From the IMG/VR virus record IMGVR_UViG_3300031576_000018, positions 1 through 64,000 of that record: a stretch of DNA of 64,000 nt; one strand, 5' to 3'. A model generated the notes under the pieces. That model was not told the origin of the DNA and searched no databases. It saw nothing but the letters and a program-made list of their open reading frames with translations. Positions 45,095-54,317 of this stretch are shown here, piece by piece. The stretch's first letter is position 1, and the number at the start of each line of letters is the position of its first letter. A program made the position numbers and the translations under genes. This DNA is from a virus.

Positions 45095-47047
45095 GTGGTA
45101 GCACATCAAGTTAAATCTGGGCTAGTTTCTTCGAGGCTGTGGGATCATATTTGCAACTCTATAGACGCTACCCGTAGTGGTTTGGCTACCGGTTGGGCTA
45201 TTTGGAGAGACTGCCGGAATCCTAATCGATTAACAATAAATGAGAGTAGCCCCAATGCACCGCAGGTTGGTAAAGAACCTGTAGGCTTTAGACCAATAGC
45301 CAGAAGAACCAAACAAATCAGCTACACCAATATCTTTACAACGACAAATCCTGTTCCAATTGTTTGTGGTTTCCATAAGACTAATATCTTTCCAGGCATT
45401 TATAAATTACTTTATAAAAGAGGGAATAATATTTATGTTTCTGAATCGGATGAAGGTTGCTTTTATAGGAATGAAGTCGTTACTTTAGACCCTCTGTTGG
45501 GAAATAGCTATTCAGGGATGAGTTTAATTCCCTCTAAATACCTTGATGGTTTCTATGAAATGTACACAGGGTACGTCATTAAAAATGGTGTAATGACCGA
45601 AGTGGGTTCTAACTATTTATCCACTTTTGCTTTCTTTAACACAGATCCATTAGCAGAGCCTGTCCCTATGGATTCTACTTTATGCACTTATAAGTTTGTA
45701 GTCAATGAATTTACCGTGTTTTACGTAAATAGTGGCTACGGCGCTGTGTTCTTCAGAACAGCCACAGGAGATGGAGCCGGACAGGGAGCACTTGCTATTT
45801 TTATGGACTTAACCGATTTAAATTCGCCCAGCGCACCTGTCTTGACAGTAGCACAAGCCGGTGGAGATATTAATAAACTGTTGGGTATTTCTGGGATATT
45901 TTTTAACGGAGGTGCTTATGAAGTTTTAGTTAACGTAGTACTTTTGACTGGGGAGAGGATGGTAATTAAGTTCACAACCCCTAATCCTAAAACGCCTGGT
46001 TCTTACACCAGGGTAGCCGATGATATAGGTGTAGGATACTTTCCCAATAAGGTTTATCAGACCTATTTACAAACAACGGCTTCATCTTCGTTTAATAACT
46101 TCAGTCACACGATAACCAATCAATTTTATGCCAACTCAACTTGGGATGGAACGCCTAGTATTCCTACCGAAGGTAGGGTATTTATACAAAATCTACAAGA
46201 CCATACCCGTGTAAATGGTTTACCTGATTACTCGTTTAATCAATATGAATATGTTGTTTTTAAATCCACAGCGTCTATTCCACAGCACTTAGTCTTACTG
46301 TATCCCAACACAACTAATTCAGATGCCAGTATAAACTCGCTGAAACCTATCTTTATGAGAATGGCTAAAGACTGGGTACTAGGTACAACACTCAACGGAA
46401 AGAATGATACCCCCGACAGGTTTTTCTTTGACCCAGTAATACCCAGTGATATTATGCCTCTGGCAGATGAGGGGTGGTTCCCTGCGATAGAGACTAATCC
46501 TGGAGGAACAATTGACGCGTCAAAAGTATGGCTTCGCACAACATCTTCAACAGTCTTTATAGGTACACAAACGGCGATAACTAATAAACGACAATGGCTC
46601 CTATTTTCAGATACGGGAGGAACCGTTCCTGTCCAGTTTTCTATTATAATGGGTAAAGGAAGCGATAAAGGAGGAGGTTGCTGTTTTCTCAACAACGCCA
46701 ACTTTACCCCATTTCCTTTTCGCTTTGGTTTAGAAGAGTTCTACTATTTAGGAGGAACCGCTTCTTATGCCTTGTGTGTAGAAGGAGTCAATACCGTGAC
46801 ACAACAGGAGCACGCTTTTGATTTAAGAGTATTTATGAATACGGGAGGTTTTTCTGGTGTACCTCACTTGAGTACTATTTTCTCAGCAGGAAAAATACCA
46901 GACTGTTTCTCTCTGCCAGTCAATATTAATATGTTTGGGGATTTAAAAACAATTTTGGGTAATGAGTATTTAGAATTTTTACCCTCTACCTCTGCAAGTC
47001 CCTTCGATGGTATTGTAGAACCTTTTCTTTTAGTGCGGTGGGCGTAA
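45095..47047 (+). CDS. large tail-tip protein, paralogue of the 43124 gene
   Basis: 650 residues, GTG start immediately after the preceding stop. The N-terminus (CNSIDATRSGLATGWAIWRD) and the C-terminus (PFLLVRWA) match those of the gene at 43124, and the lengths agree, so this is a tandem duplicate that has diverged through the middle. It lacks the clear Asp-box. Probably another adhesin or tail-tip subunit. Confidence 0.6.
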   Translation: MVAHQVKSGLVSSRLWDHICNSIDATRSGLATGWAIWRDCRNPNRLTINESSPNAPQVGKEPVGFRPIARRTKQISYTNIFTTTNPVPIVCGFHKTNIFPGIYKLLYKRGNNIYVSESDEGCFYRNEVVTLDPLLGNSYSGMSLIPSKYLDGFYEMYTGYVIKNGVMTEVGSNYLSTFAFFNTDPLAEPVPMDSTLCTYKFVVNEFTVFYVNSGYGAVFFRTATGDGAGQGALAIFMDLTDLNSPSAPVLTVAQAGGDINKLLGISGIFFNGGAYEVLVNVVLLTGERMVIKFTTPNPKTPGSYTRVADDIGVGYFPNKVYQTYLQTTASSSFNNFSHTITNQFYANSTWDGTPSIPTEGRVFIQNLQDHTRVNGLPDYSFNQYEYVVFKSTASIPQHLVLLYPNTTNSDASINSLKPIFMRMAKDWVLGTTLNGKNDTPDRFFFDPVIPSDIMPLADEGWFPAIETNPGGTIDASKVWLRTTSSTVFIGTQTAITNKRQWLLFSDTGGTVPVQFSIIMGKGSDKGGGCCFLNNANFTPFPFRFGLEEFYYLGGTASYALCVEGVNTVTQQEHAFDLRVFMNTGGFSGVPHLSTIFSAGKIPDCFSLPVNINMFGDLKTILGNEYLEFLPSTSASPFDGIVEPFLLVRWA

Positions 47048-48187
47048 GTGTTAATTCCTGCGTCCTTTACTGTAAACTACGCACCGGGAGCTACCCCTTA
47101 TTTATTTACTGGGCAAAATGCTTACACGATTTTTGTAACCAGTCTTGTTTCTACTGGTTGGACATACACACACGGAGCGGGTAGCTTATCAAACACCAGA
47201 ATCTATCAAAAGACGATTAATGGTGTTTTAAAGTATCTGAGCATAGCGCTTAGCTTCAACACCGGTAGTTTCGCTTCTGTAGATACTTCGGTGGTTGGTT
47301 CTACCTGGTTTAGACCTCTGCTTTTTTGGAGACTGGGGGATTCTTTTTCTGTCGTAGACGCTAACAACGGATTAGTATCTGCGCCTTTTTTAGCAGGAAA
47401 CCTCGCTTTAAATTGTGTTAGAACTCAAAACAGCGCACCTGGTGTTTCCGTAGACCCTGATGATCCTGGAGTGGTTTTTATAAACAGATTCTTCCAGCCT
47501 ACGCATACCGCCAAGTGGTTTTCTTTCCGTTCTTCTGATTCGTATGCAATCGCCTACTGTATTTTTGACAGTCTTAACCAACCCATTTTTATGGATGGTA
47601 TAATGTTCCATGGTATTAGCTCGTATAACCCCGTATACAACGTGTTAAACGTAGCTTGTTTAAACCCACGAACGGGTAATAATTTATTGAGCATTGATAC
47701 AACAAACGGACCGCAAACGCATCAAAATGTAATTTTTTCAAGCAAACCTCCTTTTCCAGGCGGAAACCTTTTTCTTGTGGGAAATACTGATATTGACTCT
47801 ATTTTCTCTGCACCGGATATCTCAAAAAAGAATACGCTAGAAAGACCACCGAACACTGTGTTTAGGGCTTATCCAAGGATAGCTGCAACCCCTAGTCTAA
47901 ATAGTCCAAAGGCTTGTAAGATTGTAGAGAACTACATGGTTATACAAGAACCAGACGCAGGTATCGCACGGCCCGGAGTTATTACTTTGAGCGATCATAC
48001 TTTGTCAGGAGTTATAAACTATCTTCTTGTGTTTGGTCATACTAACGGTATTGTCTCTGACTTTTCTTTAGCTTTATCTACGAGTCCTGCATTTGCAGAC
48101 TTTTATAACAGCGCGTTTGGGGCTAGACTACCTATTACAGGTAGCCCTGTATACAACGTATCTTACATGATTGGACCCAGTATATAA
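47048..48187 (+). CDS. fibre-cassette protein
   Basis: 379 residues, GTG start directly after the previous stop. Beta-rich with a long N-terminal region (PYLFTGQNAYTIFVTSLVST) and repeated aromatic strands (FRPLLFWRLGDSFSVVD). It resembles the 268-residue and 267-residue proteins in general layout. Adhesin role inferred from context. Confidence 0.55.
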   Translation: MLIPASFTVNYAPGATPYLFTGQNAYTIFVTSLVSTGWTYTHGAGSLSNTRIYQKTINGVLKYLSIALSFNTGSFASVDTSVVGSTWFRPLLFWRLGDSFSVVDANNGLVSAPFLAGNLALNCVRTQNSAPGVSVDPDDPGVVFINRFFQPTHTAKWFSFRSSDSYAIAYCIFDSLNQPIFMDGIMFHGISSYNPVYNVLNVACLNPRTGNNLLSIDTTNGPQTHQNVIFSSKPPFPGGNLFLVGNTDIDSIFSAPDISKKNTLERPPNTVFRAYPRIAATPSLNSPKACKIVENYMVIQEPDAGIARPGVITLSDHTLSGVINYLLVFGHTNGIVSDFSLALSTSPAFADFYNSAFGARLPITGSPVYNVSYMIGPSI

Positions 48188-48948
48188 TGGCAACATTTAG
48201 ACACATAGGATTTTTCGCTAAAGATTTGCATTTTAAGCTACTTCAAGTGCTAACAGGCATTCATTTTATTACAACGTCTAATACTTTAGTTAATGGGTTT
48301 GGAGAAACACTACACGAACCTATATCTGATTTGCAGCCGTTTAAGTTGAGGATAAGAAGTCAGGCTGGGCCGGCTGGTGGAATTAACCTCTCTATCGGTT
48401 TTGACGGGTCTACAGCGGTTGCCCAAAACTACCAAATTCTGCTAGCAGGAACGGGTTTAAATCTTTACGGATTCGTGGGTCTGAACGCTGACAATAAGAT
48501 ACTGTTCTGGTTTACACTTTTTAACCTCAATCAAGTTATAGGCCCTTACACATTTGTCTTACAGAATGTTTATGAAAAGTTCTATGCCAGTGATTTAGGG
48601 CTAGTTATAATCAATAGCAACTTCCGTTCTAACGAGATATGGGGAGATCCCGCAGGCGTACAATACCCAACCACAGCAGGAAATATGACTTTACTTAACA
48701 ATGTCTCTAGTATTTCTGGGGTAGGTAATGTAGATGGTGTGGGTCAGCACGCCGCTTTTGTAGGTGTAATAAGTAGAGATGCGGCTTTATCCAATGCAGG
48801 CGCGAGAGGATTAACTCAGGATGATACTTTTTTCCTCTTTGGACAAAACACAGAGTTGGTTAACCTCAGTCAAATTCAAGTGGATGGACAACCCTGTTTA
48901 ATTGTTCCTATCGCCGCAGGCAAACAAGCTGCAGTTTATTTCCCTTAA
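48187..48948 (+). CDS. fibre-cassette protein
   Basis: 253 residues, last gene of the fibre cassette, starting one base inside the previous stop. Strand-rich (PFKLRIRSQAGPAGGINLSI; NKILFWFTLFNLNQVIG). It is followed by the early promoter at 48994, so the late block ends here. Function inferred as tail-tip or fibre. Confidence 0.55.
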   Translation: MATFRHIGFFAKDLHFKLLQVLTGIHFITTSNTLVNGFGETLHEPISDLQPFKLRIRSQAGPAGGINLSIGFDGSTAVAQNYQILLAGTGLNLYGFVGLNADNKILFWFTLFNLNQVIGPYTFVLQNVYEKFYASDLGLVIINSNFRSNEIWGDPAGVQYPTTAGNMTLLNNVSSISGVGNVDGVGQHAAFVGVISRDAALSNAGARGLTQDDTFFLFGQNTELVNLSQIQVDGQPCLIVPIAAGKQAAVYFP

Positions 48949-48993
48949 ATTAACTCAACTATTTTCTTGACACCTATTAACCCATTTATTTTG

Positions 48994-49022
48994 TTTACAA
49001 TTTAGTCTTTTTATGGTATAAT
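48994..49022 (+). promoter_or_regulatory. early promoter, copy 1
   Basis: TTTACA (48994-48999), 17 bases, TATAAT (49017-49022), with TGG ahead of the -10. It shares ATTTATTTTGTTTACAA and TATGGTATAATAT with the promoters at 49890 and 55510. Confidence 0.85.
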
Positions 49023-49055
49023 ATTAGCTGTTACCAACAAAGTATTAACCATTTT

Positions 49056-49085
49056 AAATAGTGTGGGAAATTTCCCACACTATTT
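49056..49085 (+). promoter_or_regulatory. leader palindrome, copy 1
   Basis: A perfect 28-base palindrome (AATAGTGTGGGAAA and its complement), 30 bases counting one further pair, lies in the leader between promoter and ribosome site, ending about 19 bases before the ATG at 49104. It could form a strong hairpin or bind a dimeric protein. It shares TTTCCCACAC with the hairpin at 49978. Confidence 0.8.
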
Positions 49086-49103
49086 TAGTTAGAGGAGAAA
49101 GTT

Positions 49104-49316
49104 ATGCACGCACATTTATTTCTTACAAAGGTCTTTTTATGTGTTCAGGATTTTTATACAGTTAACTCAATTCTGCCTACTTTTGGGTTGTCTGCCCATT
49201 ATGAAGCTACTCGAACACTAACCCCAGACGGGGATATGTACGTAATTAAACTAAGTAATAAAAGCCACTGGTTTACTCCAGAGGAGTTTAAGGTCTACTT
49301 TCAGGAGGTCAAATGA
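49104..49316 (+). CDS. hypothetical early protein
   Basis: 70 residues, first gene of the early region, with GAGGAG upstream. It begins with a hydrophobic stretch (HAHLFLTKVFLCVQDFYTVN) but is not a clear membrane segment. Its stop overlaps the next start (ATGA). Function unknown; early position suggests host takeover or regulation. Confidence 0.6.
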   Translation: MHAHLFLTKVFLCVQDFYTVNSILPTFGLSAHYEATRTLTPDGDMYVIKLSNKSHWFTPEEFKVYFQEVK

Positions 49317-49594
49317 AAACAATTTCTTCAGAAGAGTGGGAAGAATCTTATGGGATTCATCTAGACGAGTGGGGTAATCCAAAACCTTACGAAACGTACG
49401 GGGATGACCTGCAGGTTGTATTGGAGAATAGGAACAAAGTTTGGACAATGCTAGAAACTGATAATGAAGAATCAGACGAGAATGGTTATGTAGACAATAC
49501 TTTAGTTGTTAGTGGCTATCATTGGGTAAATCGTATTCATCATTTCATAGGTACAAAAGATGTTCCAGCAGAAGATATACAAGTAGATTGGTAG
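49313..49594 (+). CDS. hypothetical early protein
   Basis: 93 residues, acidic (HLDEWGNPKPYETYGDDLQ), starting four bases inside the preceding gene, with AGGAGG a few bases upstream. Not recognised; coupled expression with its neighbour implies a shared role. Confidence 0.6.
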   Translation: MKTISSEEWEESYGIHLDEWGNPKPYETYGDDLQVVLENRNKVWTMLETDNEESDENGYVDNTLVVSGYHWVNRIHHFIGTKDVPAEDIQVDW

Positions 49595-49603
49595 AAAAAG
49601 ATT

Positions 49604-49837
49604 ATGGAAGAAGAATTTCAAAGTTTAACAATAAGACAATTTGCAGAGCAAGAAGACGTTGATTTAGATGAAACAATCTATAGGCTATGTACGCACGACT
49701 TTTTACTGGCTTTGGATCAAATGGAATTTTCAGAAAAGTTAAATAAAAAGGTATTGGGTAAGTTTAGTCCCAATTTAATCTCAGGTAAATTGCAATTCAA
49801 GACTTCATTAGATACCGAATGGTTTAAAGCTGTTTAA
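49604..49837 (+). CDS. hypothetical early protein
   Basis: 77 residues. It starts with a helical segment (LTIRQFAEQEDVDLDETIYR) that could be a small HTH-like unit, then a basic strand-rich tail (KFSPNLISGKLQFKT). Nine bases follow the previous stop; ribosome site weak. Last gene before the second early promoter. Confidence 0.5.
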   Translation: MEEEFQSLTIRQFAEQEDVDLDETIYRLCTHDFLLALDQMEFSEKLNKKVLGKFSPNLISGKLQFKTSLDTEWFKAV

Positions 49838-49889
49838 GTTGAAGAAATAACCTAAGTGGTTAACTCAGCTAATCTATTCATTTATTTTG

Positions 49890-49918
49890 TTTACAATTAT
49901 AGGTTTATATGGTATAAT
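49890..49918 (+). promoter_or_regulatory. early promoter, copy 2
   Basis: TTTACA (49890-49895), 17 bases, TATAAT (49913-49918). Nearly identical to the promoters at 48994 and 55510 over about 40 bases, including the AT-rich sequence upstream. Confidence 0.85.
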
Positions 49919-49977
49919 ATAGACTATCTTTAGGATATTTTCCTTTAGATTTTTAGGCAATTTTTATTTTACGTTAG

Positions 49978-50013
49978 TTAGGTGTAGGGAGTTTTCCCAC
50001 ACCTAATTTTTTT
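49978..50013 (+). terminator. leader hairpin with T tract, copy 2
   Basis: Arms TTAGGTGT-a-GGGA and TCCC-ACACCTAA pair over 12 bp with one bulge, followed by seven Ts. It lies in the leader of the second early promoter, upstream of the ribosome site, so it looks like an attenuator. The core resembles the palindrome at 49056. Confidence 0.7.
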
Positions 50014-50036
50014 ACTTTAATGGGAGAAAAGATAAT

Positions 50037-50267
50037 ATGAAAAATAACTTAAAAGCTATTTTTGCTCTAGGGCAAATGTTACAACACATTTCAAGCAGCG
50101 ATACGCATAGGGCTGTGACAGAAAACAAACCAGCTTCACACACTTTTTATCCAGACGGAGTTCCTTTTATGTCCGAATTGTTACCACAAAAAAGAAAGCG
50201 TAAAAAGAAAGATAAACTAAGTAGGTCTGAGAGAAAGAAAAAAAAGACAAGTGGTCAGCTCAAATGA
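50037..50267 (+). CDS. hypothetical protein with basic tail
   Basis: 76 residues. The C-terminal third is strongly Lys/Arg-rich (KRKRKKKDKLSRSERKKKK), suggesting nucleic-acid binding. GGGAG precedes the ATG, after the attenuator-like leader. Overlaps the next gene by four bases (ATGA). Confidence 0.55.
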   Translation: MKNNLKAIFALGQMLQHISSSDTHRAVTENKPASHTFYPDGVPFMSELLPQKRKRKKKDKLSRSERKKKKTSGQLK

Positions 50268-50494
50268 ATGAATTTGACGCAGCGTTAGATAACTTGGCAA
50301 AGACTGGAGATGTAACATATCTTCAGGAGTGTAGAGAATGGCTTGCTAAAAAACAAAATAGCCTGGGGTGTAACCACGATGACTTAGAAGAGTTGGATAA
50401 ACTTGTTAAGATGATTCGTTTTCTAGACGGAACAATTAAAGTATTTACGAACTTTTCTAATATGGGAAGAGCTGAATGTGGAAATCCAAGATAA
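50264..50494 (+). CDS. hypothetical early protein
   Basis: 76 residues, helical and acidic (EFDAALDNLAKTGDVTYLQE). ATGA overlap with the upstream stop; it overlaps the next gene by 17 bases. Not recognised. It belongs to the cluster leading to the helicase at 50761. Confidence 0.55.
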   Translation: MNEFDAALDNLAKTGDVTYLQECREWLAKKQNSLGCNHDDLEELDKLVKMIRFLDGTIKVFTNFSNMGRAECGNPR

Positions 50495-50768
50495 CGACTT
50501 ATATATCGCTATGACGAGAACGGAGATAAGTTCACATCTTGTCAAACTATCAGATGAGCTTAGTAAGCTAATATCGGAATTTGTTCTCCTTAAGGATGAC
50601 CTAGAGGACGTTCTCCAACTAAACAAGACAAATCCGTTTAGTTTAATCGGTCAGAAAGTAGGTCATAATCTACAGCAAATAGACAATATGTTTAATACAG
50701 TTAAACGAGATATCAACCATCTTGGGGATAGACACCGGAGATGGTGGGAGGAAATAGAAAGTGTTTAA
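50478..50768 (+). CDS. hypothetical coiled-coil protein
   Basis: 96 residues, GTG start, long amphipathic helices (SHLVKLSDELSKLISEFVLL; VGHNLQQIDNMFNTVKRDIN). It overlaps both neighbours and precedes the helicase by overlap, so it may be its partner. Not recognised. Confidence 0.55.
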   Translation: MEIQDNDLYIAMTRTEISSHLVKLSDELSKLISEFVLLKDDLEDVLQLNKTNPFSLIGQKVGHNLQQIDNMFNTVKRDINHLGDRHRRWWEEIESV

Positions 50769-52650
50769 TGAACAACAGTTAGCAGCGATACAACACCGAG
50801 AAGGGCCTGCCATTGTTTTAGCTGCAGCAGGGTCTGGTAAGAGTACATTGATTGTAGGAAGAATAAAAGAGCTTATAGAGAGTGGAGTAAAGCCTGGGCG
50901 TATTCTCACCATTACCTTCTCCAAAGCCAGTGTAGAAGACCTCAAGAAGAAGTGTGACAAGCTGAACTTAACGGGTGTGGAAATAAGAAGTTTCCACTCT
51001 CTGGGCTTTTGGATTGTTCGTACAGAGGTCGAACACTTAAGACTACTTCCACTATCTTTGCATTACAAGAAGGGAGTAAAAGTATTTACTGAAAATTCCC
51101 AAGGTTTCTTTATGCGAAAGTTTATCAAAGATAACGACTACAAGGTAGACTTTGGTTCTGCCTTGGGTGTGATTGGAATGTTTAAACGGAATCTGATAAC
51201 TGTAGAAGAAGTAGGAAGATACTTGGCGGAGCACTATTGGGAAAATGCCCCGATGTGGCTACACATTTACGAAGCCTACGAAGCATTTAAGCGTGAACAA
51301 AATTCCATTGATTTTGATGACATGATTTTCATAGCCGTTAAACTATTGGGGATTGAGGGGATTCGTAAAAAGTGGCAAACCTTCTTTGACTATATGATGG
51401 TGGATGAAGCACAAGATAACTCGTTAATGCAGTTTCAACTCCCACAGGCTTTAGCAGGAGAAGAGAATAACATTATGATTGTAGGAGATGACTTCCAGGC
51501 TATCTATTCTTTTAACGGGAGTCGAGTAGAACAGTTTTTAAATTTTCCTAATCTTTCTCCTAAGACACAGGTTTACTTGTTGGAGAAGAACTACCGTTCT
51601 GGAGAACCTATTTTGGAGTTGGGCAACAAGTTAGTCCGATACATGGATAACCCCTTTCAAAAGCAAGTGCAAGCTACCAGAAATGGACAGGGTGCGTCCA
51701 TAAACTATCAGCAGTACATTGACTCAGAGGAAGAGGGTTTGGGGATTGTAGAACAAATTATGATGAGTAGCGAGGATACTCCGTATGAAGACATGTTGTG
51801 TCTTTACAGAACCCATGCCCAATCCAGGGCAATAGAAGATGCCCTTATCCGTTCTAGAATACCTTATGTGATCGTTGGGGGAATATCCTTTTATCAGAGA
51901 AAAGAGGTAAAAGACGTTCTTTCTATGTTGATGATAGCCTACGACTCTAGAAAGTACGAAGATCATATAGCCAGAGTAGTTAATATTTCTTCAAATGATT
52001 TCCCTTATCCTACAAGAAGACTGGGAAAAGAATTTATAGCTGAAATGAAGGCTTACGCTAAAAAAGAAGGTGTGTCTTACGCAGAGGCGTTAAGTGGAAT
52101 GAGACTAACTGATTTCCAACGTAAAGGGGTCAGAGATTTCTCCGCTTTCTTAGGTATGCTTCGCAAAGAAGAAACATTAGCCAAACAGATAGAAGTATTC
52201 TTAGATAAGGGATACCTGCGTTATGTTCGTAACGAGTTGGGTCTACAGGATGACGAAAGCTGTGACCGAATAGAGATGATTAACGAGCTAAAATACTTTG
52301 TCTCTCTCTACCCAGACCCAGAAGAATTGTTCAGCTATGTTGAGCAAATATGGGATGGTTCTCAATCTAAGGATGAGGGAGTACGACTGATGACTTTGCA
52401 TAAGTCCAAAGGATTAGAAGCCCATACCGTGTTTTTACCTGGGTTAAATCAGGGAATCTTACCTCACAAGAACGCAGGAAGACTGCAAAAAGGGGAACCT
52501 TCTGGTTCTCTTGAAGAAGAGAGAAGATTGTGTTACGTTGGAGTAACCAGAGCAACGCATAAACTTTATATCAGCCGGTTTCGTTGTAAAGAGGAGAAAG
52601 TATTCGCGCCTTCCTACTTTCTTAAAGAAATGGGCTTAATAGAATATTAA
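50761..52650 (+). CDS. UvrD/PcrA-like SF1 helicase
   Basis: 629 residues from a GTG with GGAGG eight bases upstream. Motifs in order: Q-motif region FNEQQLAAIQ, Walker A AAAGSGKST (about 21-29), motif II DEAQDN (about 215), motif IV-like YRSGEPIL, motif V TLHKSKGLEAHTV and motif VI RLCYVGVTRATHKLYIS. This is a 3'-5' SF1A DNA helicase/translocase for replication, repair or recombination. Length matches the UvrD/PcrA family, somewhat short. Confidence 0.93.
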   Translation: MFNEQQLAAIQHREGPAIVLAAAGSGKSTLIVGRIKELIESGVKPGRILTITFSKASVEDLKKKCDKLNLTGVEIRSFHSLGFWIVRTEVEHLRLLPLSLHYKKGVKVFTENSQGFFMRKFIKDNDYKVDFGSALGVIGMFKRNLITVEEVGRYLAEHYWENAPMWLHIYEAYEAFKREQNSIDFDDMIFIAVKLLGIEGIRKKWQTFFDYMMVDEAQDNSLMQFQLPQALAGEENNIMIVGDDFQAIYSFNGSRVEQFLNFPNLSPKTQVYLLEKNYRSGEPILELGNKLVRYMDNPFQKQVQATRNGQGASINYQQYIDSEEEGLGIVEQIMMSSEDTPYEDMLCLYRTHAQSRAIEDALIRSRIPYVIVGGISFYQRKEVKDVLSMLMIAYDSRKYEDHIARVVNISSNDFPYPTRRLGKEFIAEMKAYAKKEGVSYAEALSGMRLTDFQRKGVRDFSAFLGMLRKEETLAKQIEVFLDKGYLRYVRNELGLQDDESCDRIEMINELKYFVSLYPDPEELFSYVEQIWDGSQSKDEGVRLMTLHKSKGLEAHTVFLPGLNQGILPHKNAGRLQKGEPSGSLEEERRLCYVGVTRATHKLYISRFRCKEEKVFAPSYFLKEMGLIEY

Positions 52651-52694
52651 CTCACTCCATGAGCAGACTTTGCTTTCTCCCATTAAACAAGCAC

Positions 52695-52725
52695 AGATGG
52701 GGGTTACTCCCCCTCTATTTTTTTT
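52695..52725 (+). terminator. terminator after the helicase
   Basis: Arms AGA-T-GGGGG and CCCCCTCT around a short loop, followed by ATTTTTTTT. It separates the helicase gene from the 52733 gene, whose ATG lies just downstream without a ribosome site. Confidence 0.8.
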
Positions 52726-52732
52726 ATAAACT

Positions 52733-53992
52733 ATGAGAAGACAACTAAAACTATATAGCTTTCATCCCCACATAATTTATGAACCTGTAGAAACCTTAAT
52801 CGAGATTCTATCGGTTAATGGGTATGGGGTTAGAAAGAATACCCAGAGTGTAAAGGTCAGAGACTTTGTAATTTCTTGGAAACCTGCTTTAAGCGTAGAG
52901 ATGATTCAAACACAATTCCCCTACACCATCTACTACCCCTCTGGAGCTGTAGGAGAGGCCACAGAAACAGATATTTGCCAGTTGGTAGAGGAAATACAAG
53001 GAGTAGACTATAGTGTTAAACGTAAAGTCTCAGAAGGCATTATCCAACATAACCAGGTAGAAGAGTTATTAAATGATACCAAAATGGTACTACTCCCAAA
53101 ATGTGAAAACCTAAGAGTCTATATTAGCCGTAGAAAGAAAGTAAAATTTTATCAGGCCGGTAAACATGAAGTGCAATACTGTGACACAGCTATTACAATG
53201 GAGCCTGTTTCTGGGAGTGTAGACATTATCGATTGCTTTCCAGAGTTGAAAGAGGCACTAAGTAAACTGGACAACGATTTAAACTTTATTGTAGAAGGCT
53301 GGTTGTATCATCCTAATTACAATCCAAAGGCATTCCTAAAAACAATCGTTCAGAGAGAGGAAGGAGTCTTTTCTCGTAGAGGTCAGGATTCACCTAAGCT
53401 AGTTTTAAGTGACATTCACCTCTACGGAGTAGAAGATTACTCTCAATTGAAGTTTAAAGCTAGGAGAGCTATCCTAGAGCATTTCTACAGCCTTCTCGAT
53501 ACAAAGTCAGTCTGGTTGGGAAAAGTTTTATATGAAAAGGATAAGAAGGATTACTTCAGTAGACACCTAGGTAAGGCATTTAAGTTTGTGTTTGTCGACA
53601 CCAGAAGGACGCTAGCAGACCAACATATCTTACCTATCTTTAAATCCTATTGCCACTTCCATGCTGTAGTCTGTGAGGTCAAGTTTGGAGATAAGCCGTT
53701 GGCCCAGTCCATTACTTTTGGATTTTACGTGGAGAATATGGACACAGTTATCGCGTATATGGAGTTGAAGCTGGATAATTTTTCTGGTATTGATAAACAC
53801 AAACTCTTAATTAAAACAAATGCCTCCTTCTGGAAGAACAGAGTTGTAAAATTAAGAGGCTATGTCACACCACAGTTTGAATTTATAAATATTAAAGTAC
53901 TGAAGTATTGGGGGATTGAGTATATCAATGACTACAGAGTCTGTACAATCGAAAGATTTAAGAGAGAATCCGTGGAAGAACGAAGAGGTTAA
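52733..53992 (+). CDS. candidate divergent ATP-dependent ligase
   Basis: 419 residues, with no ribosome site before the ATG. It is not an obvious family member, but ligase-like features occur in order: a KCENLR block (near 122) that fits motif I KxDGxR with E/N in place of DG; FIVEGWLYHP (near 185) like motif III; LVLSDIHLYGVEDY with KARRAIL (near 223) like motif IIIa; and LLIKTNASFWKNRVVKLRGY, which contains Lys residues as in motif V. If correct it would seal nicks in phage DNA. A nuclease or unrelated fold cannot be excluded. Confidence 0.4.
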   Translation: MRRQLKLYSFHPHIIYEPVETLIEILSVNGYGVRKNTQSVKVRDFVISWKPALSVEMIQTQFPYTIYYPSGAVGEATETDICQLVEEIQGVDYSVKRKVSEGIIQHNQVEELLNDTKMVLLPKCENLRVYISRRKKVKFYQAGKHEVQYCDTAITMEPVSGSVDIIDCFPELKEALSKLDNDLNFIVEGWLYHPNYNPKAFLKTIVQREEGVFSRRGQDSPKLVLSDIHLYGVEDYSQLKFKARRAILEHFYSLLDTKSVWLGKVLYEKDKKDYFSRHLGKAFKFVFVDTRRTLADQHILPIFKSYCHFHAVVCEVKFGDKPLAQSITFGFYVENMDTVIAYMELKLDNFSGIDKHKLLIKTNASFWKNRVVKLRGYVTPQFEFINIKVLKYWGIEYINDYRVCTIERFKRESVEERRG

Positions 53993-54317
53993 GACAGAAC
54001 TCCAGTTTAAAATGTGGCTACAGAACTTTGAGCTTCAGGCTATCGCAGACGAACTAATTGAGGGGGTGTACAGGGGAAAATGGTGTACCTATATTGCAAC
54101 AGACTCTAAAATTTACAGATTTAGACCTGTAAGAGGATTTGAAGGGCCAAAGGTTCGTTGGCGTATCGAAGTCTTTGTAAAACAACTAACTTTTGAAGTT
54201 AACGAAGAGCTTTCACAAGTACGAACAGTTGAGAAGGATAAACTCATTGCCAATTTTCAAGTCTACGGAAAACACCAAGGATTAAAAACAGCTATAGAGG
54301 AGATATTCAAATGTTAA
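53928..54317 (+). CDS. hypothetical protein
   Basis: 129 residues. The ATG at 53928 is inside the previous gene (65-base overlap); an earlier TTG is less likely. Strand-rich core (YIATDSKIYRFRPVRGFEG; VRWRIEVFVKQLTFEV) and helical ends. No recognised family. It overlaps the next gene by seven bases. Confidence 0.5.
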   Translation: MTTESVQSKDLRENPWKNEEVKTELQFKMWLQNFELQAIADELIEGVYRGKWCTYIATDSKIYRFRPVRGFEGPKVRWRIEVFVKQLTFEVNEELSQVRTVEKDKLIANFQVYGKHQGLKTAIEEIFKC

